Source: Dolomedes plantarius (Eukaryota; Arthropoda; Arachnida; Araneae; Dolomedidae). From it: 64,000 nt of DNA. Below are positions 40,963 through 54,274 of this stretch, piece after piece (the stretch's first letter is position 1; every line of letters begins with the position of its first letter). The stretch lies in assembly GCA_907164885.2 (NCBI GenBank), contig OU015490.1:203985661-204049660 (forward strand), in the 5' to 3' direction. The notes below the pieces were generated by a model that saw only the letters and a program-made list of their open reading frames with translations, made no database searches and had not been told where the DNA came from. The translations under genes were made by a program, and so were the position numbers.

Positions 40963-42389
40963 GAACCAACAAAGCCCCTAGTGTTACTACAATTTTCACT
41001 GAGCACCCCCAGGGTATGATGATAATGTACTTATATATTATTTAAATGGTTAAAAAAAATTCATATGAATCTCCATTGAATTTTAAATTTTATTTAATGA
41101 CTATGGTATATATTTGTTTCAATTTTAAATACATCACTTCTAAACTGTTAACTTAGAAATATTGTATAAGATTCCAATAATATAATGTGGGGTCTTATTA
41201 CTTGTAAATACACATTAGATAAAAATGGCTTGTGCTTAGTATAAGAAATTATGTTTTGTTTTTTATAACAAAGGAGTTTACAGTATTATAGGGTTGATAA
41301 TGATCTCACTGGATGATAAATATGTATATATTTAAGTTGTTATGCATGGTTGTATAGCATAAGTTATCCACTAGAAATCAGAAATTATGATTATTTTTTT
41401 AATAGATTATCATTTCTTTATTAAATGTACATAATAACTGCAACTTGCATTTAGATTTAAACAATCCTCAGTACAAATTTATTCTAAATACATGATGTGT
41501 TTTTGAAGATACAGAATTTCTTCTGGATTTTTTAGATTTAATTATATGACTCAAAAAAGACTACTTTTATTTTTATGCTGTGTTGTATTTAACATTGAAA
41601 ATTTTTACATGAGACTCCTGTGTAAATTGGATGTAGAAATGCACTCTGTATTCTTAAATCATATATTTTTACCAGTTATATTTTTAGCATTTAGACCAAA
41701 GATTTTCACTGAGACTGAAAGATATGCAATATTGGGTATTTTACCTACATGTTAGATTTTTTTTCATAGTGATCATTATATGGTAAAAAATTTATCGCCA
41801 AGCTTAATTATAGAAATTAGAAATTCTGTTCATTAAACAGAAGTAAAGATTATTCTTGAGGTTTAATTAATATCTCCTCACACACACACACATTGAAAAA
41901 TGTGTTTTTGTTTGTCTAATTGTACTGTTAAAAACTAATGAAAAAAACTTGATTTTGTTAAATAACTTGGCATACTTTAAGTAACTTTCTTCTTTAATAT
42001 TTGATTAAATTATCTTTATATATTTACCCAGAAAAAAATAAACATATAAATTTTTACTTATTTTAGTAAATTACTTAAATTTTGATACTAAAAGACATTG
42101 TTATAAACAGTGCTGGTAAAATTGCCTTGTTTCATATCTTTTGATTCCATCTTGCATTGAAACTGAGCATCATGTGACTAATAATTTCACCTGTGTTATA
42201 TAAATCTTTTATATAAAAATACATACATATGTATTTTTAATCTCATGTCTGTTGTAAGTATTGTGATAACTTGAAACCATCTTATCTTGTAAATATATTG
42301 CTGATGTCCTGTAGTAAGCTGTAGTGTATTTAGTAAGCTATCACTGTATTTCTTGTGTTACAAATTGTAATATGATAGCTTTCTAAAAA

Positions 42390-42431
<42 letters not shown>

Positions 42432-45400
42432 TGTATATAAGTATAATTTCTAGTACTTGTTTATGATAACATATTGAATTAGATGAACTCCAACATAACA
42501 TATTACTAAAGTCATGTAGAGTTTTCCTAAGTAAATATTGAAAAAAAATTATGTATGCAGTTCATGTATTTTTTCCATGGCAAGCCTCAACAAGTTCTTA
42601 TAGTAAAGTATTTTAATTTATCTAAAAAATTTATTGTACGCATTTATTTTGAAAATTAATTCCCTTTTCAGTATGAAAAATGCATAGCCATAGCAAAGCT
42701 TGATTTAGCAGCCTTATCCATGCTTAACTAAAAATTAGATATAAATTAGAACTTCATTTTACATAGATGAAAAAACAATTTTAGCTCTGAAAGTAGCTAC
42801 CCTTTTAATGATATTTGGCATATAATTTGGACTTGCTTCTCTTAAATTAGGCTGCCATTTATAATTTGTTTAATGAGTAAATTTGTTTTCCTGCTAGTTA
42901 TAATATTTGATGTGTTGATGCATGTTTCATTTCATAATAAAATCAGTGTAATTACTAAATTTGTGAATATTAATGTTTAAAAATAATCTAGATTTTGACT
43001 TATATTTGAGTCTCTCCAGTTCATAAAATCTTAGTATAGAAGCCACTAGTAAGGATAAGAAACCAATTAATATTTAAATTTTCTGTTCTGTTGAAGTTCT
43101 GCTCTTAACATTTCCTTTTTCTGCTGTTAGAAACAAAGGGGTGTTATTCGTAATATTTTTTTTTTTTTTTTTTGGGGGGGGGGGGGGTTTCAAATATTGT
43201 AGTCTACTTCTATCAGAATTGAGGTATTTCAAATATTAGGCTTTAATAGTCAATCTAAAACATTGGTGACTGGGGTATTTTTAAGTGTTATTTATGGAAC
43301 TGTAAATATCTTTTAAAACATCTCTGTTTATTTGTACTATACTGAATTTTTTTTTCTTTCAAAGTTGTGTCATGTTGGAGTTTAGTGCATTATGTGTAAT
43401 GTTTGTTGAATGTTGGATTGAATGACTTTTTTAATTGTGGATACTTGAATGTGTGAATCTTGCCATTATTATATTTTTTATGAGCAGATGTCATCATATC
43501 TATTTTGCACTATGATAGTATACCTGTTATGTGTCCACAATATATTTTATATACTGTGCTTTGTGTGAAATTTGTACTTTTGACATTTCTATTAGCATTT
43601 GGATAAGGATTTAGGGACACTTCAAATAAAGAAATAAATTAGGAGTGTAGATTATGGAAGATTTTATTATGTAAATATTTTTGTGGTAACTAAATCCATC
43701 CAGTATCACCACATATTTTTATACTACCCTAATTCCATTGACTCATTTACTTGGTAAATGCATGTTTTGGTGTATTGTTAGCCCGTTTTCCTAAGTGAGA
43801 TTGAATTAACTTATGTTACAGTATGATTGTACTGAAAAAGGATGGTACTTTTATGCTAAGCAGGTACCACATATGAAGTAAATTACTATAGAAAGCTCAG
43901 ATTGCTCAAAAAAACTAAAACAATTTCAATGTTCAATAAACTGTCATTATGAGCAGGTTGTTTAATTTTTTTCCTTATTTCAAATGAAATCTATATATCT
44001 ATATATATCAGTTGTATATACATTTAACCTATGGTAAATTAAGTATGTGGGTATATTAACTTTCATAAGAAAAAAAAGATTATTTTTATTCAATACATGC
44101 ACAACTTACATCTATCACTTTAGTTAAATTGATATAAGTGTTTTGTAGAAGGAAGTGCTGCATTAAATGTTATCAAAATCTGAAATTTTCTGTAGAAAAT
44201 TATGTGGATTTTCAGCTATTAGTAAACAGATTTTTAATAATATAATCTTTTATAGCCTTACAGAATTTAGTAAAATATTGTGCTGTATAAAAGCTTATAA
44301 AAAAAATTTCAAAATAACTTTTAAAAAAATATCTTTTAATCTCATCAATGAATAGTATTTATCGGGAGTAAAAAATTAATACCTGAAGGTTGTTTTAAAT
44401 GCAGTTATTGAAGTGCTCGTAAAAAGGTAAATAGTTAATTGAAAATATACATATTTTTCCTAATAAAAATTTAATATTTTTAATGTAAAAAATCAAGACC
44501 AGTGATTATTGGTTTTTGACAACAGGTAGATCATACAATTAAGAGGTGATACCAGAAAAAAAAATTACATGGTAATTATAACATATTGAGCTCAATAAGA
44601 TAAGGAGTGTGTGGGGAGATTTTAAACATAAATGATCATATTTATTTTTCAGGGCACCACAATTGTTATTTATTTAATCTGTATTACTTTTTCTAAATAA
44701 GAAGCTAGCCACTTAGATTCAGTTAAGTGATTTGGTCAGTTTAGTACCATTCCAAAGGTACTGGATAGATTTATCAATGGTATCAAAATACCATTTTGAG
44801 ACTTTTATAATCTTAACTAGTATTTCAACAAACCATCTCTTATAAAATTTCACCCTGTAAAGAAAGCATTTTCTAATCTTTCTTAATTTTTCTTTCTTAA
44901 TGTGAAACATATAAGTAATAATCAGTTAGATATACATCAAGATTAATCATTGTTTGAAAAGTAGCCAATGAACAGTATGTTTGTGCCTAAGACAAACAAC
45001 ATAAAATTTTGTAAATTTACTTACAAAATTTGTCTTTATTTTAGAAGCATATGTTCTTTCATAGTCCATATTTTATTGTAATAAAGCTGTAATTCAGCTG
45101 GTCTTACCCCTCCCCCTACCTGTTGTCAATTAAAAACAACCTAACAATATATGGGTCTATAGTTTGTTTGCATCAGTATGTGATTATCTAGGATCTGTGT
45201 GGGGATATTAAACAGATATTTGCCTATGTCATTATATTTTTAAAGCATATTAGTCAAAAGTACAAATATTCTTCTTAAACTCTTAAAATGTGTTTGTTGT
45301 ATCATCAAGGCTGTGATTTTAGTTCTTTTACTTATGGTAGAATAGTTAATGGTAGAATAGTATCTTGGACATTTTGCTGGATATGACATCTATTTTTCTG

Positions 45401-47844
45401 CATCTACAAATTTTAGGTCATAAGGACAAATTTTTCTTGTGTAGGCAAGTATCTTCTATTACTATTTTAAACCATTTCATGTTTCATAAAAGCGACATAT
45501 TTTTATAAAAATTTACCTTTATAAATATTTTTCTATTGACAAATTTATATTTTCAGTTGGAGCACTTTTACATATATTTGTTTTATTCATATGGCTAACT
45601 GTCAGTAGGAGGGGGAAAAACAACTTATTTGAGTTCTAAAAAATACCTAAATTTTTGTTGAAAAAGAAATTTAAAAATCCAGATTGATTTTTCTATTGCT
45701 CTCAGACTCTAGTTTGAAAAATATTTTAGTTTTCAAGTTACCAAAAGATTTTTTATTGGATACTCTTTTGCATTGTGTAAATTTCTTTGAAAACCAGTTT
45801 TTCTTATTTATTTTCTTATACTCTGGGTGTACAAAGGATAACATTGCTTCATTTTTGGGGGTAATTTTTTTTTTTTTTCATCAGTACTCCGTGATTCTAT
45901 TCTTCTAGCATTTTTTCAACCTAAGGCCATAGAATTATTATAATTTGAGTAGGTTAAGTGCATGGAATAAAATTTTACATTTATTTTGAACTTGAGTCTC
46001 ATTCAAAAGTTGCTGAGCTGATGTGCTATTTTTCACCCTACTTATATCATCAGTTATAGCTTGAATTATCAGAAATACTTAAATTTTGTTGAAAAATTGT
46101 ATGCTTATCATAAAATTGACCAAAGAGAGAAAATATATATAACGACTTTAATAAATGTGATTGTTTTCATATAATGCATGATTTTCAAGTGTCTGTGTTT
46201 TAATATTTCTCTTTCTGTTATTTATTATAGAAGTAATTAATTGCTCTTAATAATCATCATGTTCTTTTAGTTATTGTATGTTATTTTGTCTTTAACAATC
46301 TAATTTTGTTTTGTATCTTTACGGATCCAGTCATGACAATTTTTTTATTATTGTGCTAACTTTGTTTTATTATTCTTGGCAACAAAGTTAACTTTTATTT
46401 ACTTCATACAAAAACCTGTGGTAGTTTTAGTTTTGTTATTGTATTATATAAATAAATCTTTGATGTTCCAGCTGCTATTGAATGCATATGGTTCTCTTTT
46501 TTTTTATCAAAAAAATAAAAAGTGACATAAGATCTGTGAATATGTCTGACAGTTATTAAATTTTCTTTTTTAAAAAAATTTCTTTTAATTTCTTTTTTGT
46601 TTCTTGGCTGATATTTTATGATAAATAGGCACTATAAACATAATATTCAGACTGATGTAAATGTTTTTCTCTGTAAGTATATATAGTAATTCATCATTAA
46701 AGTATGATTGTTTACTGTTTTATTATATTTGATTCTCTTTAAAATAACATTCTCTGTTTATTTCAAAGATATTTCATTATTTGGAGCAATCACAAAACTT
46801 TTGTTTATGATTTTTTTTTCCCTTGTTTCTAAAAAAAATGATAGAAATGCCTAAAAATGAGTTTGAGTTCCCCAACAGTCCCATTCATTTTTAAAAGATT
46901 TTTTATTATACATAGAGAAGGTAATTTACAAGATGTTTCAATAAGTAGAGAATTTCTAAAATTCAATGATCTAATAATTTGTGAGTAATTGGTCCTCAAA
47001 CATTTTTTAGGTCCAATTTTATTCTTAGATTATTTATGTTTATTGAGACATCTTAATGATTATTTCTGTGAATTTAATTTTAGAAAGTAATTGTGTGCTC
47101 TGATTTCCAATGAAGCCATTTCATATGATAGGAAGGGGAGTATGTGATATTATTCATCTACATAACCAGTCATCTTAATTTTATCCTGTATATTTTCTGA
47201 TATACTTTTTAATCCTGTATACCTGTAAAGAGGATTGTTTGCAGCAGTTAGTCCTTAAAACCTCCTGAAAGAAATCATTTTAACCAGTCTCTTGAATTGT
47301 TATAGTTCTCTGAGATAAGGGCTATTTTTTAATACATGAAATTGCATTTCTGAAAAAGTTCATAAAATAAAAGTTTTTTAGCTTTTAGCTTGATTTCTAT
47401 TGGAACAGAACATCCAGTTGTGGCTGAGTCTGGAGTGGGCTTTGCCCATCCGCTTATGCACTCCCTGCATGCATGGATAGTGTTATAGCTACCATACTTT
47501 TGGCTGGCCATTATACCAGCTTGACTTATTAGATGAATGTACCTTTTTCCAGTCTATTGGCCTGCCCATGGACCTAGAACATTGTGAATGCTTGGTATTT
47601 AGTGTGACTTCAGAGGAACTCTATAAGGCCATATTAATTGTACTCTGTCCTCAACATTCACACTAATTAAGTATCCCAGCAATTGTGAGGATTTTTTTTT
47701 TAAAATTTTTTTATTTATTTATTCCGTTCCTTTCATCCAATACACGTGTTCGTGTGGTTTTAACACTTTGCATATAACCCTCCATAGTTCTTGTTGTTCA
47801 AGATCATTTGAGTACTGATATAGTACCACTCTGAGGACACTTTC
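40963..47844. other. Downstream DNA, nearly feature-free
   Basis: About 6.9 kb of AT-rich sequence. I see a (TA)n tract at 42393-42430, a T run joined to 14 G at 43156-43187, and many poly(A)-like hexamers (for instance AATAAAGAAATAAA near 43625), but no coding match and no paired element ends. It could be extended AGO 3' UTR or intergenic DNA. Confidence 0.6.
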
Positions 47845-47920
47845 CCTGCACTTGTATTCGTACCAAGTGTGGAATGCAAGTGCACTTGCATTCCACACTT
47901 GGTAGGAATACAAGTGCAGG
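47845..47920. repeat. 76-bp near-perfect palindrome
   Basis: Arms 47845-47882 and 47883-47920 are complementary in 37 of 38 positions with no spacer. The centre is GCAAGTG|CACTTGC. An RNA from either strand would fold to a hairpin with almost no loop. Confidence 0.97.
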
Positions 47921-48982
47921 AGGCTTGTCAATGATACTATTTTGAATGAGTGACAAATTATTACCAACGCCTATTTGATAGCCTTTTTTTTTTTTTTGGG
48001 GGGGGGGGGGGCGGCGGCAGGCTTGTGTGATCCCGTGATCACATTGTTTTATTGCTTGAGACTGAAATTGTTTACTATAAGAGGTGACATCATAAACATG
48101 AACATGCAGTGTATGAAATAAATAAATTGTAGTCCATTGAAGGGTCACATTAGTTGACTTCACAGATCTTCTATATACATGTTTATCCATAGATAATTTT
48201 TCTATCAGTAATTTTTCAATCACTCATTAGAAAATGCATTATTTTTTTATTTCTCACCTTTGCATATGAAAATAGATATTTAATTAAAGAGTATGTAGTT
48301 TTTTAAATGTTTAAAGATCTCTGAGATACACTGCTGCACTGTCTTGAAACAAATACCTGAAAAGAGCTTTTGAATTTCCATCAATGAACAGAAAGAATAA
48401 CATTTTTGAGGGCATATTCTGGTCAGTAGACTAAAGGTTGGCCCTTATACAAACAATCACATCATTATTTATAACTTGACCAGGTATCACCCATTGGGTC
48501 ACCCTTTATTTATAACTTGCAAAGAATACAAGCTAATTGTACCAAAATGAAAAAAAAAATTCTAAAATGATATAATTGAGTATTTCAATTGATTTATATT
48601 ATAATTTAAAATTCAGAATTTATTAATCCTCTTTATTTTTAGCATAACTTCCCCTTGCTTGTAAATAAGGAATGCTTTTATTCACAGTAGTCTTCTTTAG
48701 TATGCCATTGTTTAAAATACTGAAATACTTCCTTTTCTTTTTCCTCAACTTATGCCTGATTCATATAATAAATATAATTAAGTTAGTGGACTTTTTAAAT
48801 GGGATAATTTTATCATAAACAAAGATAAACATATAAGTAGCAGCAATAAAATTTGTAATGAATTGCCATCTTTTATCCAAACTTGATGAGTATTATGATG
48901 TGTTATTTTTAAAACACTAAAACCCCAACACTTGCTCAGATTTTTAACAAAACTTAGTTTATTTTGTTTCTGCTCATTGCAG
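47921..48982. other. Downstream DNA with a T/G homopolymer junction
   Basis: A run of about 14 T joined to 14 G at 47984-48011, then GCGGCGGC. Otherwise AT-rich with no feature. Confidence 0.6.
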
Positions 48983-49062
48983 GACCATCATATTATTGCA
49001 CAGATGGCACTGTTTACCTCAAATTTAATCGCAGACAAACAAACTCAAAGTCCCATTATTAG
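48983..49062 (+). other. Possible orphan exon
   Basis: A strong acceptor (TTTCTGCTCATTGCAG) precedes an 80-base stretch open in one frame (DHHIIAQMALFTSNL and on), followed by AG|GTACAT. No protein match comes to mind and no neighbouring exon is seen. Confidence 0.2.
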
Positions 49063-51277
49063 GTACATTTATTAATCTCTACATCTCTGTAAACTTTCGT
49101 TTGAGTGTATGTGGTTTCTTTATTATTTTGGAATTTTTTTTATATTTGTGGTTTAAATTATTTTCTCCTCGTGGTCCAAATAATGCTTAAAACTGTATAA
49201 TTTTTCAATTTATCTGTGTCATGAATGATCTGAGTATGTGTTCATGGAATCATATAAATTTTTTTCTGTGATCCTATGTAAGTCAGAGCCCTTTTTTTTT
49301 TCATCATTAGAAAATGTTTAAGTATTATGATGAAACTTCTACTCCTTCCTTTCATATAATTATCTTGATGTAGTTCATTTTTCTTTAAGTATCACTTAAA
49401 AATCCTTAGAATGCTGAATTCTGCATATGAAAAATGAGTAAGAATCATGTCAAGTATCTTTTCCTTGCATTTTTTCATATTCATTTTCCCAGATATCCTA
49501 TCTTCTTCTATGGTAAATGTTTTTTGTCATGTATTTAACAGTTGAGCGTCATTTATTCATTGTTGTTGGAGCTGGAGAAAAAGCATTTATTGTGGATGAC
49601 GTTTAAATGGAATTTTAAATTTAATAAATGGAAAATGTTAAATTTTTTTATGACAGCATTAAAAAATCCACCACTAGATGAACTACTTTCCATTGATAAG
49701 ACGTACTCCATTTCAATTCACTGATTTTTTAAATTTGTTAATTTCTGGACTACGTTACATTAATTAATTTCCTTCAGAATTGAAGAAAAACATTTCTACC
49801 TCTTTAGAAAAATAAAAAATGATCTATTTTAACTCTGTTTGAAATAGTTGTATTATCTCAATTTGTTATTATCTTCTGGAGTGTGCTGAGAAAATTTCAT
49901 AGTTAGTGCAATTGTAGTGTTCTCATTCTTATTAACTTTCATGAAACATGGCTTTACAGGGGTAAAAGTGACTGTTGAATATCAGATATTGAATTACTGC
50001 AGAGTTTAAATGATTTCTTTTTTCTCATTGCTGCTACTGTCAATTATTTTTTTCCACGCACAGTTACTGACTGTTAGGTGTCTGTTAAATCACTCTCTAC
50101 TTGCATATGAATTACCATGTGTGTTGACCATTAATCGGTGAGGATGTCAAATTTTCAATTTTTCTCTTAAAAGAAAAAATTTTTACAAATGAAATTCCAC
50201 CTGAGATAAATAACGTATTTGGGGTTTACATAGTATTTTTCCCAGTCGAAGCTTTCTAGGAATTTTGAAATTTGTGTGTAAATGACGTTCAATTTGTATA
50301 TGTTTATATATGTAAATGTGTGCCTCACATAAAATGCTTTACATCCCAATGTCAGCCTCTTTACAATTTTTTTTCTTCTTAATTTAGGGTTAACAAACCT
50401 TAAAATGAAAATTTTCTGTGTATCTAAGGATTGCAATTCAATATATTATATGTTTGTTAATTTCTAAACCTTTCATGATTTTTTTCATCTAATCCAGTAA
50501 TAAATTTGAAAAAATGTACTCATGCTCAGATGTGCATATATTTGTATTCACAGCTGAGCATTTTAACAAGTGCCAAACGTTGGGAAAGTACCTAAAAATG
50601 ATTGTATGTAAATAATATTTGCTGATGTGTATTATATTTTACTAAGCGCATGCTTTTAGTGACTTTCTTGTGTCTGTAACTCGAGTAAATTGAATCTCTG
50701 TTAGTTCTGATATGTATTATTTTAGAGAAAATAGAATATATTTATGTGGAAACCAATCTTAAAAGTATTCTGGTTTTCTGAGGTGTACTGTTGACGTGTC
50801 TGTACGTGTCTAATGTGAATAATAATAAAATTGCCGAGATCTTTTGCATTATTATTATTATTTTTATTTTTTATTTGTTTAAAAAAATTTTAGAGTGGTT
50901 ATTCTTATTTCAGTCAAGCTGATGGTGCAATCAGAATCTCGCTGTAGGAGGGAGCGTTTCTGTAGTAGAAATTTTCATATCTGCGAAATTGTATGAAAGT
51001 TAACTCAAAATAACTTTTATTGACCAATTTTTAGCCACCTTTAACCAACAACCACCACCACCACTGGGGTTGCACCATTCATTACAATTAAATAACACCT
51101 AAAATTAGACGAAACCATGCTCTATTTGGCTGAGTTCCTTAAGGTTTATAGCATACTTTTAAGACCCCTATTCATTTCTTGAAGGAAGAAAAAAATATAT
51201 TGCACCTTTTAGTTTGTTGTTTTTTTTCTTCTTCGATTCTCTTCAGTGATACCTCTCACAAAATGTTAATAGCTAGC
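49063..51277. other. Downstream DNA with no feature seen
   Basis: AT-rich, scattered short open frames without domains, an ATT tract near 50848-50865. Confidence 0.6.
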
Positions 51278-51484
51278 TTAAGAATCAGGTAAAAAAAGCC
51301 AGGACTCCACTACACCGGAAACAGAAAACGGAATTTTTTTCTGTTTTCCGTTTCTGCTGAGATTCCGTTCTTTCTGTACTCCACTTCACCAGATTCCGCT
51401 CAGCTGGCGCCATCTGTCGTCGTTTTTGTTTATTGTTTTACATTGGCTGTGATTCGGACATAAAATACTTAAGCTCAAGAAAGT

Positions 51485-51673
51485 ATGGAAAACGACACAG
51501 ATTTTGCTATGGCGAGTTTGTACTTCCTAAGTCTGCTGTCTTTAATTAGAACCTCTGAAGCAAAAAAAAGAAAACATCGATTCTGGATTCGAAAGATTTT
51601 CCAAGAAAGGGAAAAACAGGGTATTCACAACACCTTAATTAGAGATCTTCGAACTACCGATCAGGAGTTCTGA
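51485..51673 (+). pseudogene. Harbinger transposase N-terminal fragment
   Basis: 62 residues from ATG 51485 with KKRKHRFWIRKIFQEREKQG and LIRDLRTTDQEF, the usual opening of PIF/Harbinger transposases (RRFWVR-I---R--G----L---LR--D---F). It stops right after this block. The catalytic DDE domain is not present on either side of the hAT. Confidence 0.78.
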
Positions 51674-51995
51674 AAAAACAGTCTTGTTGAAAAAACAGTA
51701 GTGCATAACAAATAGTATGTAATAGAAATTTCGACAAAATATTACTGAGGGTTTTAGTTGTCATGTTTAGTGTATATCATCTCTATAACATTTGGATAGT
51801 TAAAAATATCAGACCTTTACAAAGTGACATCTTAGGATTACAGATCAGTTTGCATTAAATCCATTATCTGGTAATAGAAAATCATTATTCCAACAAATTA
51901 TTCTAGTAGAATTTACTGTTTGACTTATTTAGCTTGCAGTTATGGAGGTGATCATAGGCGTAGCGTGCTTCTAAATTTTGGGGGGGCACGAATTA

Positions 51996-52180
51996 GGGAT
52001 GGGATATCGAAAGCAAAATATCGATATGAGTATCGGTGATAATATCGAAAGCAAAATATCGATATGAGTATCGAAGATAATATCGGCTATTAATATCAAT
52101 ATCTATAATATTTCAGCACAAAAATATCGATATTTCAAAATATCGACGATATTTCAAAATATAGACTATATTTCAAAATA
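51996..52180. repeat. hAT subterminal array of ATATCGAT-type motifs
   Basis: Two units of about 38 bases built on AATATCGAAAGCAAAATATC and GATATGAGTATCG, then further ATATCGAT and ATATTTCAAAAT repeats up to the Tc1 insertion, resuming at 53296-53320. Subterminal motif arrays are typical transposase binding regions of hAT elements. Confidence 0.85.
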
Positions 52181-53291
52181 CACTGCTGGCCACCCAAATT
52201 GCAACACCAAGAAAGACAAAAGATATGACAACAAAATTTATTTTGTAGATAACATGTTGACCAAGTATCAAATGATTAAATTTATAGACTTCTGTGAAGT
52301 GTGGTTCCTGCCAAAATCAGTAGCCAGAGTAGCCGCCATTGTTGGAGATCACCGCTGCCACACGCCTCGGCATTGATTCAAAGAGACTTGAAATAACAAA
52401 CTGGCTGTTTAAAGTACCGGCAATGCGTACTAGAGGTGTGCGAGAGTGATATCCAATACCGCCCCATACCATAATACCCGTTGCAGGACCAGTGTGGCGG
52501 TGCATAACGCAGCTGTTCAGCATCCTCTCTTCACGGTGTCTCCAGACTCGAATGCGACCATCGTGGTGTTGCAGACAGAAGCGTGAATAAAGACAACTTC
52601 ATTCCATTCTGCCGTCCACATCCTTCTGTCATCGCACCATTGGCGGCGGAGACGTCTGTGGTTCTGCGTCAAGGGTAGACAAAACAATGGACGTCTTGCG
52701 GACAGACCACTCTGCTGTAAACGGCGTCGAATGGTACGCGCAGACACTGGATGATGCGTTACAGACTGCATGTGCTGTGCTATGGTTCGTGATGTGACTG
52801 AGCGATCCGTTACTGCCATGCGCACAATTTGCCTGTCATCACGTGAAGTGGTGCGCTGAGGTGGATGCGATCAAACACGCCGGTCCGTCGTACGCTCCTG
52901 CATCCAACGATCACATATCCGCATTACAGTTGTTTGGTTTCGTCCAGCACGACTACCGATTTCCCTGAAAGATAATCCACAATCTCGGTAGGCCACTATC
53001 CTTCCTCTGTCGAACTCGGATACTTGATCAAAAGATGATCGCTGTTTTTGACGAGGCATAATTAATCGTTTTTTTGAAAAAACCACAAGAAAAACACAAT
53101 TGCCGAACTTGAAATCGTCGAAATCTCCAAGCCTTAAATAGCGCTTTGAAGTGGCGCCACAGGCGCGCGTGATGTGCGTCTGCGCTGAAATTCTAATCAT
53201 TTGCATATCTCACCTCCGCTAATGCATGTTGTAAATTTCATGTTATTTGCATGTTTCCTTCAGGGTGTTGCATTTACAGTGGCCAGCAGTG
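52181..53291 (-). mobile_element. Tc1-like transposon with internal deletion, inside the hAT
   Basis: 1,111 bases with ends CACTGCTGGCCACCC and, inverted on the right, CACTGCTGGCCACTG, next to TA on both sides. It interrupts the hAT motif array in the middle of a TTTCAAAATA unit. Confidence 0.92.
52317..53059 (-). pseudogene. Tc1 transposase, frame-broken and internally deleted
   Basis: Starts MPRQKQRSSFDQVSEFDRGR at 53059, with the helix-turn-helix ending CDRWMQERTTDRRV. A stop follows at 52871, then the frame at 52825-52517 gives SVTSRTIAQHMQSVTHHPVS and RRLQQSGLSARRPL. The first catalytic aspartate region is lost by a frame change (EVVFIHASVC). The frame at 52523-52317 carries GIMVWGGIGYHSRTPLVRI then jumps to SLFESMPRRVAAVISNNGG, the family's extreme C-terminus. 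About 100 residues with the second D and the E are deleted. Confidence 0.88.
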
Positions 53292-53641
53292 TATAAACTA
53301 TATTTCAAAATATCGATAACACATTTTCCTTTCACCAAGCAGTCAATCGTATTCGGAGGAATGATTGTATAGTAAAATAATATATAAATATTGTAATAGT
53401 ACGATAAAAAAAATCATCGTAATTTAATTCAATAAGGAAATAACATTTCAATAAGCAATATTTATCAAATTAAAAAGTTTCTATGAAGGTTTATAATTTT
53501 TTTTTTTTAATTGAAAGCCCTAAAACGTGTTTTTAGGCTATCTGAGGACCCAAAATCTTTTCTACAACATGATTAATGAATTTGGCGAGGATATTGTAAA
53601 ACATGATAACCAATAAAGTCTAAGCTTTACTTATCTTTTTT

Positions 53642-53760
53642 AGGATGTTTTATTTCCCTTTGTCTTTTATCTGTTGAGTACTTTCGGCCGCTAAGCTCTC
53701 CTAAGTTGTTAGCGGCGGAAAGTACTCAACAGGTAAAAAGCAAAGTGAAATAAAACAACT
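53642..53760. repeat. Foldback inside the hAT
   Basis: Inverted arms of about 50 bases, 53642-53695 and 53709-53760, both with CTGTTGAGTACTTTC or its complement. The spacer is about 13 bases. It lies between the Tc1 insertion and the end of the transposase gene. Confidence 0.88.
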
Positions 53761-54274
53761 TAAAAAGTTATGTGAAACTTATCATTTTAACAAAGTTACG
53801 AAAGCAACATCTCCTAAACGTAACTCATTTTAATATAAATGTTATTTGATTGCTGTATTGGATTTCCAATTATTCAACAAAAAACCTATCACACCTCTGC
53901 TATAATTAGCTCTCAACTCAAAATGCAAAAACAATTTTATTTTTCGTTCCCTCACAGGACAGGGATGGTAAAATTAAATCACTTTCTAGTCAAAATCAGT
54001 GCTTTTATTACTACAAATTATTTTCTTAAACAACAAATATTGAAACTTTGAAAAATCTTAAGTTAATAAATAAAATATAAAATAATGATTCTAGGTAAGT
54101 TCTGCAAGTTTTTACAGTGTATTTTAAATGTCTGTTTAACACATTGGTAAACCTTGTCTCGTACTTGGCCATAACAGCCCTCTTTAATTTAATAAAAGTC
54201 TTCTTTCAGAATGCCCTGAAAATTTTTCCACAAGCAAGTCCAGTTTCTCTTCACTCAAGTACAGCTGCGTCAGT

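Noticed and set aside
47719..48223. Two overlapping - strand frames, including a 139-residue one with a proline/lysine tract
   Set aside because: They read through the palindrome and the T/G homopolymers, and no domain is visible.
41203..50614. Several Pumilio-type TGTANATA sites downstream of AGO (for example 41203, 42289, 43301, 43670, 50607)
   Set aside because: In sequence this AT-rich a few such sites are expected by chance, and the 3' UTR extent is unknown.
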